From the NCBI GenBank assembly GCA_036279355.1, contig DASUJH010000013.1, positions 1-64,000 of the forward strand: DNA of 64,000 bases, read 5' to 3'. This DNA comes from Gemmatimonadales bacterium. Its GTDB lineage: Bacteria > Gemmatimonadota > Gemmatimonadetes > Gemmatimonadales > GWC2-71-9. Of the stretch, positions 43,517-50,747 are shown piece by piece (the first letter of the stretch is position 1; each line of letters begins with the position of its first letter). Under the pieces are notes generated by a model. That model did no database searches. It saw nothing but the letters and a program-made list of their open reading frames with translations, and was not told the origin of the DNA. A program made the position numbers and the translations under genes.

Positions 43517-43963
43517 TCATCGCCGGGTCACCATGGCCCACAATCCCGCGTAGAGAACCACCGTCGCCACCCATCCCACCGTGCTCCAGCGCAGGAAGAC
43601 CCGGCGGAGTGCGGCCTCGTCCGCCGGGTCCAGGCGCTCCATGCGCCACTGGTCGGGCAGCAGGACCAGGAGCCACGCCAGCGTGCTCACCACGAGCGCG
43701 CCGATGCCCTGCTCGAGCCACGGCGTGTCGAGCACCGAGTAGCCGCCGGCGCGCACCAGCAGGACGCCCGAAACGACGAGCAGCGTGCCGCCGCCCAACG
43801 TCAATACGAGATCGGCCCAGAGAATGGCGCGGGCCACGACCCGGAAAGGTACCGAGCGCCGCCAGCGATAGAGCAGCGCGGCCCAGAGGCCGGTCACGGT
43901 GACATTGCCCAGGAGCAAGACGGCGCCCGCGACGTGCAGCGCGCGGAGCACGCCCCTATCCAT
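43517..43963 (-). CDS. DUF2269-like integral membrane protein
   Basis: The 148-residue protein has four membrane segments (LRALHVAGAVLLLGNVTVTG, ILWADLVLTLGGGTLLVVSG, IGALVVSTLAWLLVLLP, WSTVGWVATVVLYAGLWAMV) and the DUF2269 opening HVAGAVLLLGN. The family is predicted membrane protein of unknown role. Its start at 43963 overlaps the acyltransferase stop by 8 bases, so it is the last gene of the carotenoid operon. Confidence 0.8.
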   Translation of the reverse strand: MDRGVLRALHVAGAVLLLGNVTVTGLWAALLYRWRRSVPFRVVARAILWADLVLTLGGGTLLVVSGVLLVRAGGYSVLDTPWLEQGIGALVVSTLAWLLVLLPDQWRMERLDPADEAALRRVFLRWSTVGWVATVVLYAGLWAMVTRR

Positions 43964-44744
43964 TCCGCGCCTCGAACGGCCCCCGCAGCAGGCCGACAGC
44001 ATGGCGGAAACGGTCCATGCGCTTGTTCACGGAAAGCCTGCCCTGCACCAGCAGGCGGAAGTCGCTCAACGATTCGGCGGCGAGCCGGGCGTCGAGCCGG
44101 TCGACCGCGCCGGCCACCGCGCGCTCCAGCTCCTCGGTGAGCGCGCGGCGGTCGGTGCCCTGCCCCGCCGCCACGATCCACGGCCGGCCCGTGAGCGCGA
44201 ACGCTTCGGGCAGTTGCTCGCCGAGATATCCATAGCGGAATGCAACCGGACAGATCCGGACCGGCGCGCCGTGCGCGAGCACCAGGTGCGCGGCGCCGCG
44301 CTCGAAACGCGCCGGCCGCTCGCGCTCGGGGCGGCGCGCACCGCTCGGGAAGATCCAGAGGACGCTCCCGGGGCGAAGCTCGGCATCGGCGGCACGGAGG
44401 TCGTCGTACGCGGCGCGCGGCGGGTCGCGGCGGATCCGGAGCACTCCCACGCGCCGAAACGGCGGGTAACGCGCGAGCTGCCCGGCGTCCATGAGAAGGC
44501 GCCCGTCCCACCCGGCGGCCCGCGAAAGGAGGAACGCGAAAAAGCCGTCCCACCAGTTCGTGTGATTCGCGACGCAGACCGTGGGGACCGCGCGATCCCA
44601 GCCGGCCGGGTTCTCGAGCGCGGCCCAGCGCACGGTGGTGAAGTAACGGGAAAACTGCCCGCGAACGTAGCGCGCAAATGCGCGGAGCGCGAGCGGCCTC
44701 GGCGGCCGATACGACGCGCGCGCCTCAACCTGGGCCCGATTCAG
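43956..44744 (-). CDS. PlsC-type acyltransferase, possible CTG start
   Basis: The protein has the acyltransferase motifs VCVANHTNWWDGFFAFLL (His and Asp as catalytic pair) and VLWIFPSGARRPERERP, with GGRLL-like and PVRICPVAF segments. It moves fatty acyl groups, perhaps to glycerol-phosphate or to a carotenoid glycoside. In frame there is no ATG, and the first GTG (44633) gives 225 residues. A CTG at 44744 overlaps the crtB stop (CTGA) with GGAG about 8 bases ahead and gives 262 residues, including the usual family N-terminal helix. The start is unsure; the reading frame is clear. It sits between crtB and the DUF2269 gene. Confidence 0.82.
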   Translation of the reverse strand: MNRAQVEARASYRPPRPLALRAFARYVRGQFSRYFTTVRWAALENPAGWDRAVPTVCVANHTNWWDGFFAFLLSRAAGWDGRLLMDAGQLARYPPFRRVGVLRIRRDPPRAAYDDLRAADAELRPGSVLWIFPSGARRPERERPARFERGAAHLVLAHGAPVRICPVAFRYGYLGEQLPEAFALTGRPWIVAAGQGTDRRALTEELERAVAGAVDRLDARLAAESLSDFRLLVQGRLSVNKRMDRFRHAVGLLRGPFEARNG

Positions 44745-45634
44745 GCGGTGCGCTCCAGGAACGCGGTGAGCGGCCGGCGCTCGCTCCAAACGGCGCGGCC
44801 CAGGAGAAGGAGCTTGCGGGGCGACGAAACGTACGCGCGGGTACGGAAGACGTCGTAGCCCAGGCGCTCGATCGCATCGAGAATGCCGGCATACGTGGTC
44901 TGCAAGAGCCGCACGGTGAGGCGGGAGCCATCGTTTGGAAAGAGCGGAATGACCCGGTCGCCCTCGGCAAACCAGCGGCGCGAGCGGGCGACCTGGAACC
45001 GCATGAATCGGCTGAACGCGGGTGTCACTCGCCGGGCCTCGAGCGCCGCGCGATCGATCCCGAACGCCGCCAGCTCGTCGGCCGGGAGGTAGAGGCGGCC
45101 GGAATCGAGATCCTCGCCCACGTCGCGCAGCACATTGGTGAGCTGCATCGCCACCCCGAGCTGTACGCCGGGCTGGCGAAAGCGGCGCGGCGCGCCGAGC
45201 ACCGGACCGAGCATGAGGCCGACGCCGCCGGCCACGAGGCGGCAGTAGCGGTGGAGCGCGGCAAAGTCGGGGAACGCGACCGGCTCCAGGTCGAGGGCGA
45301 CTCCCTGGAGCAGGTCGAGCATGGGCGCAAGCGGCACGCGGAATCGGCGCAGCGTATCGGCGAGTGCCAGCCAGCGCGGATTGGCGGGGGCGCGGCCGGC
45401 ATGCATCGCGCGCACCTGGCGGCCGAGGGCGTCGAGCGCCGCGCGCACCTCGGCGGCGGAGAGGTCGCCACGCTCGTCGACCAGGTTGTCGGCGTGGCGG
45501 CAGTAGTCGTAGAGCGCGAAGACGGCGCGGCGCTTGGGCGCGGGCAGGAACCGGCTCGCGAAGTAGAAGCTCTTCGCCCACTCGGCCGTGATCTGCTCGG
45601 CCTCCGCATAGCTCTCCACGAGCGCCACGCTCAC
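44741..45634 (-). CDS. crtB: Phytoene synthase CrtB (squalene/phytoene synthase family)
   Basis: The 297-residue enzyme joins two prenyl diphosphates. Both Asp-rich motifs are present: YCRHADNLVDE and NVLRDVGEDLDSGRLYLP. SFYFASRFLPAPKR and QTTYAGILDAIERLGYDVF are family segments. Coupling to a desaturase makes phytoene the likely product, though diapophytoene is possible. The GTG at 45634 overlaps the crtI stop (GTGA). Confidence 0.94.
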   Translation of the reverse strand: MSVALVESYAEAEQITAEWAKSFYFASRFLPAPKRRAVFALYDYCRHADNLVDERGDLSAAEVRAALDALGRQVRAMHAGRAPANPRWLALADTLRRFRVPLAPMLDLLQGVALDLEPVAFPDFAALHRYCRLVAGGVGLMLGPVLGAPRRFRQPGVQLGVAMQLTNVLRDVGEDLDSGRLYLPADELAAFGIDRAALEARRVTPAFSRFMRFQVARSRRWFAEGDRVIPLFPNDGSRLTVRLLQTTYAGILDAIERLGYDVFRTRAYVSSPRKLLLLGRAVWSERRPLTAFLERTA

Positions 45635-47118
45635 TGCCACACCGCCCGTTCCGCCATCACCCGATCCACCGTGCACCGCGCGGAGATGAGCACCATCGGC
45701 AGACCGCATCCCGGATGGGTGCTCTGGCCGACGAAGTAGAGGTTCTGAAGGTTGGGATGACGGTTGTGCGGGCGGAAATAGCCGATCTGCCTGAGCCCAT
45801 GCGCGAGGCCGAATGCCTCGCCGCGCAGATTGCCGAAGGCGGCCGTGAAATCGGCCGGCGTGAAGCGGCGACGGGTGACGATGTTCGCGCGCAGATCGGT
45901 GAGGCCAAACGCCTCGAGCCGTGCGAGGGTGCGCTCCTCGACCTTCGGACCCTCTGTCGTCCAATCGATCGGCCGCGCGGGAGATTGACTCGGTGCCACC
46001 ACCAGCACAAAGAGGATTTCGCAACCCGGCGGGGCCGCGCCGGGATCGGTGCGGGTCGGGGCGCAGACGTAGAGCGGCGGCTCCTCGGGCATGCGGTGCC
46101 GGTGGAAGATGTCCTCGCACGCTTCGCGCATGGCGGCCGGAACGATCAGGTTGTGATGAAGCAACGCCGGATAGGTGCGGCGCACGCCGAGGTTGAGCAG
46201 CACCACCGAGCAGCTGAATTCCTTCTTCGCGATGCCGGGATACGGCTCGCCCAGGAGCCGCTCGTAGACGTACGGCAGGTCGGCGTTCGCGACGACGAGG
46301 TCCGCGGCGAGCCGGGTGCCGTCGTCGAGCACTACGCCCGTGACCCGACGTCCGGATCGCTCGAGCCGCGCCACGCCCCGGCCGAACTCGAACCCGGCGC
46401 CGAGCTCGCGCCCGAGGCGCTCCAGCGCGCGGGGGAGCGCGTGCATGCCGCCCATCGGGTAATAGAGGCCGCCCGCGATTTCGGTGTAGGGCAGCAGGCT
46501 GTAGATGCCAAGCGATTCGTAGGGCGAGAGCCCGAGATAGAGGGACTGGAAGGTGAGCGCCTGCACCAGCCGCTCGTCACGCACGTAGCGGCCCACCAGG
46601 CGGCGCAGGTCGCCGAGCGCGCCGGTGCCGAGGAGCATGGCGCCGTGCTCCAGGGTGAACATGGCGCGCGCCGTGTGCATGTTGCGCGAAACGAAGGCGA
46701 GGCCGCTCCGGTACAGCTCGCCGCTCCTGGCGAGAAAGCGCCGGAGCCCCGCACCCGCGCCGGGCTCCAGGCGCTCCATGTTCTCGCCCAGCGTGTCGAG
46801 CGCGCTGGTCATCTCGAGCGTGGAACCGTCGGGATAGTGGATGCGATAGTTGGGGTCGAGCCTCACCAACGAGACGTAGTCCTCGAGCCGCCGGCCGGTG
46901 TCCTCGAAGAGCTGCTGCCAGTACTCCAGCATGAGCACGAACGAGGGACCGGTGTCAAAGCGGAAGCCGTGGGATTCCCAGAGGCCGGCGCGGCCGCCGG
47001 GCACGGCGTGGCGCTCCAGCACGGTGACCGAAAAGTCCTGGTGCGCGAGGCGCGCCGCGGCCGCGAGCCCGCCGATGCCGGCACCGATGACGATGGCGGT
47101 GGGTCGAGCGGCGGTCAC
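45631..47118 (-). CDS. crtI: Phytoene desaturase CrtI
   Basis: The 495-residue protein starts with the FAD site AIVIGAGIGGLAAAARLAHQ, continues with GGRAGLWESHGFRFDTGPS and ends with the CrtI signature YFVGQSTHPGCGLPMVLISA. It introduces double bases into phytoene to give coloured carotene; the number of steps cannot be told. The GTG at 47118 overlaps the carH stop (GTGA), so the pigment genes are translated right after their regulator. Confidence 0.95.
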   Translation of the reverse strand: MTAARPTAIVIGAGIGGLAAAARLAHQDFSVTVLERHAVPGGRAGLWESHGFRFDTGPSFVLMLEYWQQLFEDTGRRLEDYVSLVRLDPNYRIHYPDGSTLEMTSALDTLGENMERLEPGAGAGLRRFLARSGELYRSGLAFVSRNMHTARAMFTLEHGAMLLGTGALGDLRRLVGRYVRDERLVQALTFQSLYLGLSPYESLGIYSLLPYTEIAGGLYYPMGGMHALPRALERLGRELGAGFEFGRGVARLERSGRRVTGVVLDDGTRLAADLVVANADLPYVYERLLGEPYPGIAKKEFSCSVVLLNLGVRRTYPALLHHNLIVPAAMREACEDIFHRHRMPEEPPLYVCAPTRTDPGAAPPGCEILFVLVVAPSQSPARPIDWTTEGPKVEERTLARLEAFGLTDLRANIVTRRRFTPADFTAAFGNLRGEAFGLAHGLRQIGYFRPHNRHPNLQNLYFVGQSTHPGCGLPMVLISARCTVDRVMAERAVWQ

Positions 47119-48023
47119 CCCGAGGCGGGCTCCCGAGCGGCCGCAGCGGCGCGATCGCGCGCGCGGAACGAGGCGGAAAAGGCCGGAGGCCCGATGCGAT
47201 AGCCGTAGGTGCGGAGCAGCGCCGAGTGCGCATCGACGCCAGCGCCGCCGGCCACGGCCGCGGTGCCCGGCGGCAGTCGCGGTGGCAGAGCCACGAGCGC
47301 TTCGAGGCTGGCCTCGACGATGCCGCTCGTGCTCCCGCTCAGCGCCACCGCAGCCGGCCGGAGCTTCCACGCGGCCTCGACCATGTCGTCGAGCGGCAAG
47401 TCCGGCCCTAGGTACTGCACGCGCCAGCCCTCGGCCTGCACCAGCGTCAGCGCGCTCAGAAAGCCCCACTCGTGGCGCTCGCCGGGAAGGCCGGCCGCGA
47501 GCGCGAGCGGACCATCGGCGCGGCCGGCACGAAGCCCGGCCTTGAGCGCGTGGATCACTACCTCGCTCGCCAAGTGCTCGGCGGAAACCGGGAGCGTTCC
47601 CGCGGCCCAGCGGTCGCCGACGGCGCAGGCAAGCGGCGGCACGACCTCCTCGGCAAACGCGCGGAGGCCGCGGAGTGAGAGCTGCTGGGCGATGAGCGCC
47701 TCGAGCCGCTCGCGGTCGAGCGCCGCTACGGCGTCGAGCAGCGCGCCATGCGCCGAACCGTCGGGCTCGCGGCCGCCGGCGCGGGCGAGCACCTCGTCGC
47801 GCGGGCGCAAAGCCAGCTCGCCGATGCGGTCGCCCGCGGTGGTGAGGCGGGCAAAGGCGCGGAGCAGTGTGACCTGATCGCCGGTGTAGGCCCGGTAGCC
47901 GTTCGGCATCCGGTGCGGGCGGATGACCTGGTATCGGCGCTCCCAGGCGCGGAGCCGGGCCGGGGTGAGGCCGGTGAGCCGCGCGACCTCGTTGATCTCA
48001 TAGGTGCGTTCCGGCTGGATCAC
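47115..48023 (-). CDS. carH: CarH-like MerR regulator with B12 photoreceptor domain
   Basis: The 302-residue protein has an N-terminal MerR helix-turn-helix (YEINEVARLTGLTPARLRAW, ERRYQVIRPHRMPNGYRAY). A B12-binding C-terminal half follows. Trp139, then nine residues, then Glu149-His150 forms the Wx9EH motif of CarH adenosylcobalamin photoreceptors, and ERHEWG (182-187) supplies the lower-axial His184. CarH represses carotenoid genes in the dark and lets go when light breaks the cobalamin bond. It is directly upstream of crtI and crtB, which fits. The GTG at 48023 overlaps the pyrF stop, so it is read from the pyrF promoter. Confidence 0.93.
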   Translation of the reverse strand: MIQPERTYEINEVARLTGLTPARLRAWERRYQVIRPHRMPNGYRAYTGDQVTLLRAFARLTTAGDRIGELALRPRDEVLARAGGREPDGSAHGALLDAVAALDRERLEALIAQQLSLRGLRAFAEEVVPPLACAVGDRWAAGTLPVSAEHLASEVVIHALKAGLRAGRADGPLALAAGLPGERHEWGFLSALTLVQAEGWRVQYLGPDLPLDDMVEAAWKLRPAAVALSGSTSGIVEASLEALVALPPRLPPGTAAVAGGAGVDAHSALLRTYGYRIGPPAFSASFRARDRAAAAAREPASG

Positions 48024-48817
48024 GGCTGGGGTCGGGAGGCGGGGCGCTCGCCGGGGCCACGCGCGCCACGCTCGCGCGCGGCGAGCCCGCGCTCGATCGC
48101 GTCGACGTAGCGTTCGACCTGCGCGATCGGGTCCGCATTCCGGTAAATCGAGCGGCCGACGACGAGATAATCGGCGCCCGCCGCAATCGCGTCGTCTGGC
48201 GCGCCCACGCGGCGCTGGTCGTGGGTGGCCTCGCCGGCGAGCCGGATGCCGGGTGTGACGATGGTGGTGCGCGCAGGCACCGCGGCGCGGAGCCGGGCGA
48301 CCTCTTCGGCGGAGGCGATGACGCCGTCGGCGCCGAGCGCCACGAGCGAACGGGTGACGGAAACGACGTGATCGTCGAGCGTGGTGCCGTCCGGCAGGCC
48401 GTACATCTCGCGCGCGTCGTCGCCCGTAAGGCTCGTGAGGACGGTGACTGCGAGGATCTCGAGCGCGCTGCCGCCGCGTCCGGACACGGCGGCCTCGACG
48501 ATGGCGCGGTTGCCGTGGACGGTGACGAACCGCACGCCGAGCCGCGCCACCGCGGCGATCGACTGCCGCACGGTGTTGGGCACGTCGAAGATCTTGAGGT
48601 CGAGAAAGACCTGCTTGCCCTGCTCGATGAGTGCCGGAACCAGCGCGAAGCCGCCCGCGGCGAGCGAAATCCAGCCCACCTTGTAGAACGAGGCCGCGGC
48701 GCCGAGGTGCCGAACGAGCGCCTCGTTTTCGGACGGGGTGTCGAGGTCGAGGGCGACGATGAGCCGGTCTCGAGCGGCGACGGCGGCGGGAGCGGGCGGA
48801 AGGCGCGGCTCGGTCAC
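48020..48817 (-). CDS. pyrF: Orotidine-5'-phosphate decarboxylase
   Basis: The 265-residue enzyme makes UMP in pyrimidine synthesis. Motifs are LIVALDLDTPSE, then the catalytic VFLDLKIFDVPNTVRQS (Lys-Asp pair), VTVHGNRAIVEAA, then IVTPGIRLAGEATHDQRRV and DYLVVGRSIYRN. All are intact. It leads the operon that contains carH and the carotenoid genes, which is an odd partner. The GTG at 48817 is 7 bases after a TAGATT box, so its message may be leaderless. Confidence 0.95.
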   Translation of the reverse strand: MTEPRLPPAPAAVAARDRLIVALDLDTPSENEALVRHLGAAASFYKVGWISLAAGGFALVPALIEQGKQVFLDLKIFDVPNTVRQSIAAVARLGVRFVTVHGNRAIVEAAVSGRGGSALEILAVTVLTSLTGDDAREMYGLPDGTTLDDHVVSVTRSLVALGADGVIASAEEVARLRAAVPARTTIVTPGIRLAGEATHDQRRVGAPDDAIAAGADYLVVGRSIYRNADPIAQVERYVDAIERGLAARERGARGPGERPASRPQP

Positions 48818-48824
48818 GGACGGC

Positions 48825-48852
48825 AATCTATGTATCAGGAAGGGGCGTGCAA
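48825..48852 (-). promoter_or_regulatory. Promoter of the pyrF-carH-crtI-crtB operon, likely leaderless
   Basis: Reading leftward, TTGCAC (48852-48847) and TAGATT (48830-48825) are 16 bases apart. The GTG start of pyrF follows TAGATT by 7 bases, which puts the transcription start at or next to the start codon. Confidence 0.65.
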
Positions 48853-48923
48853 GCGATCGGCAGGTTAATTTGCAGCACATCGCGAGGGTACATGCCGCAC
48901 GGGGGCACATGCCGCAGGGGCGC

Positions 48924-49493
48924 ATGCCGGTGACGCTTGGACACGCGCTCGGATTGACCGCGCTCGGGATCGTTGCGGCGGGCGCGGCGTTCGCTGTGGC
49001 ACGTCCGCGGAGTGTCACGATCGTCGACGGCGACAAGCAAGCGCTCCTCTTCACGACGCCGGCGCTCGATTCGGCGGTGGCCGCGACGCGGGCCGAGGCG
49101 GATTCGCTCCGCGGGGTGTTGCGCGGGCTGAGCGACTCGCTGCGGCTGCTCGTCGAGCCGGTGGTGGTGCAGCGGCTCGTGGTGGTCGCGTTCGGTCCGG
49201 CCCACTCCGACGCGAGCCGCGCATTCGCATCGGGGCTGCCGGCCGCCCGCGGCGTCGCGCAGCGGGAAGGGTTCCAGTTTTTCTCTCGCGTGGGTGGCCG
49301 GGATCTGCTCTATGATCCGCAGACGCGGCTCCATTTCGAGCTGCCGGTGGCGGACCGCTCGATCGGCTACGTCATCGTTGGCCCGGGCCACCTGCCGCGC
49401 GTAATGCGAGGGCCGCCGACCACCGACGACCTCCGCGCGGCGCTCAGGGCGTATCGGCAAGAGTACACGGCGGGAACGCTCCGCCGCGCGTGA
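48924..49493 (+). CDS. Membrane-anchored protein of unknown function
   Basis: The 189-residue protein has one N-terminal hydrophobic segment (LGHALGLTALGIVAAGAAFA), a short helical coiled-coil part (VAATRAEADSLRGVLRGLSD) and a folded C-terminal part (VVVAFGPAHSDASRAFASGL, FQFFSRVGGRDLLYDPQ, YVIVGPGHLPRVMRG). I do not recognise the family. The ATG at 48924 follows AGGGG; an ATG at 48909 is also possible. It is divergent from pyrF and overlaps the next start, leading a small operon. Confidence 0.65.
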   Translation: MPVTLGHALGLTALGIVAAGAAFAVARPRSVTIVDGDKQALLFTTPALDSAVAATRAEADSLRGVLRGLSDSLRLLVEPVVVQRLVVVAFGPAHSDASRAFASGLPAARGVAQREGFQFFSRVGGRDLLYDPQTRLHFELPVADRSIGYVIVGPGHLPRVMRGPPTTDDLRAALRAYRQEYTAGTLRRA

Positions 49494-49504
49494 GGATGCG
49501 AAAC

Positions 49505-49753
49505 ATGTTGTGCCAGCGGTGCGGCCAACGCGAAGCCGAAGTATTCCTGGCCCAGCAGCAGGGGGACGGATTCTACACCGAGGACCTCTGCACCACCTGC
49601 GCCCGGCGCGATCAGGGGCTGGTGCTCGGCGCCCTGCTGCAGGCCGGACGGCCGGGCGCGGCGCCGCTCAGCGACGAGCAGGAGCAGGCGCTCCGCCGCG
49701 CCATCGATCGCGCGGCGCCGCCCGCCGATCCCGACTCCACCACGGAGGCTTGA
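49505..49753 (+). CDS. Small zinc-ribbon protein, McsA/UvrB-like N-terminus
   Basis: The 82-residue protein has two CxxC pairs (LCQRCGQREAEV and EDLCTTCARRDQ), spaced like the first zinc ribbon of McsA-type proteins. A helical tail follows (SDEQEQALRRAIDRA). It should bind one zinc; its partner is unknown. The ATG at 49505 has GAGG ahead; a GTG at 49490 overlapping the upstream stop is an alternative. Its stop overlaps the next ATG (TGATG). Confidence 0.7.
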   Translation: MLCQRCGQREAEVFLAQQQGDGFYTEDLCTTCARRDQGLVLGALLQAGRPGAAPLSDEQEQALRRAIDRAAPPADPDSTTEA

Positions 49754-49929
49754 TGTCGAAGCGTGAAGACCAGCGCATCGCCGCGCTGGCCCGGAAGAAC
49801 GCCAAGAAGATCGTTCCCCCCAAGCAGGACCATGCCGCGCAATTCGATTCCACGCTGCGGCAACGCCCCGCCGAGCAGGACGCGGAGACCACCCGGCTCT
49901 TCAAGGAAATGAAGCGGCGGGAATTCTGA
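49753..49929 (+). CDS. 58-residue basic protein of unknown function
   Basis: The short, charged protein (KREDQRIAALARKNAKKIVP, ETTRLFKEMKRREF) has no recognised domain and looks helical. It is coupled to the zinc-ribbon gene before it by a TGATG overlap, so it is probably real. The DUF1499 gene follows after 25 bases. Confidence 0.6.
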   Translation: MSKREDQRIAALARKNAKKIVPPKQDHAAQFDSTLRQRPAEQDAETTRLFKEMKRREF

Positions 49930-49954
49930 CACTCCGACCGAGGTCCGATTACCC

Positions 49955-50683
49955 ATGAGACTCCGCTGGCTCGTGGTACTGCTCGCGGCGCTCGCCGCGC
50001 TGCTGCTGCTCATCTCCGGTCCGGGGGCGCGGCTCGGCCTCTGGCGGTTCGGCACCGGCTTTTCGCTCATGCGCTGGGGCGCGTACGTCGGGATCGCCGC
50101 CGGCCTTCTTGCCGTGGCGCTGCTGCTCCTGCCGGCGCGCGGCGGGCCTCGGCTCACCGGGCCGCTTGTCGCCGCGGTCATCCTGGGCGGCATCGCCGCG
50201 TTCGTGCCATGGCGCTGGCTGCGCGTGGCCCGCAGCGTCCCTCCCATTCACGACATCACGACCGACACGGCGCAGCCGCCCGAGTTCGTGGCAGTGCTGC
50301 CGCTTCGCGCCAGTGCGCCGAACCCCGCCGCGTACGGGGGCGAGGAAATCGCCGCGCAACAGCACCAGGCCTATCCCGACATTCGCCCGCTCGAGTTGAG
50401 CGCGCCGCCCGGCGCAGCCTTCGATCGCGCGCTCGCCGCCGCGCGGGCGGCGGGCTGGGACGTCGTGGCCACGGACTCGGCTGCCGGCCGCATCGAGGCC
50501 ACCGCCACCACCGGCTGGTTCGGCTTCAAGGATGACGTCGTGGTGCGCGTGCGCCCCGACTCGGGCGGAAGTCGGGTGGACGTGCGGTCGGTGTCGCGCG
50601 TAGGCAAGAGCGACGTCGGCACCAACGCCCGCCGGATACGCCAGTATCTCGGGAGGCTCGCCGGCAGCAAATCCGCCGCGTGA
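49955..50683 (+). CDS. Membrane protein with a C-terminal DUF1499 domain
   Basis: The 242-residue protein has three membrane segments (LVVLLAALAALLLLISG, WGAYVGIAAGLLAVALLLLP, LTGPLVAAVILGGIAAFV). A DUF1499 domain follows (PPIHDITTDTAQPPEFVAVL, DRALAAARAAGWDVVATD, IEATATTGWFGFKDDVVVRV, VDVRSVSRVGKSDVGTNARR). The family is common and of unknown function, with the domain likely outside the cytosol. ATG at 49955. It ends 64 bases before transketolase, which appears to have its own promoter. Confidence 0.85.
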   Translation: MRLRWLVVLLAALAALLLLISGPGARLGLWRFGTGFSLMRWGAYVGIAAGLLAVALLLLPARGGPRLTGPLVAAVILGGIAAFVPWRWLRVARSVPPIHDITTDTAQPPEFVAVLPLRASAPNPAAYGGEEIAAQQHQAYPDIRPLELSAPPGAAFDRALAAARAAGWDVVATDSAAGRIEATATTGWFGFKDDVVVRVRPDSGGSRVDVRSVSRVGKSDVGTNARRIRQYLGRLAGSKSAA

Positions 50684-50747
50684 CGTGCGTCCACGGCGTT
50701 CTCCGCTGCCCGGACCGCGGGGTTAACTTGCGGACGAGCAGCGGGGC

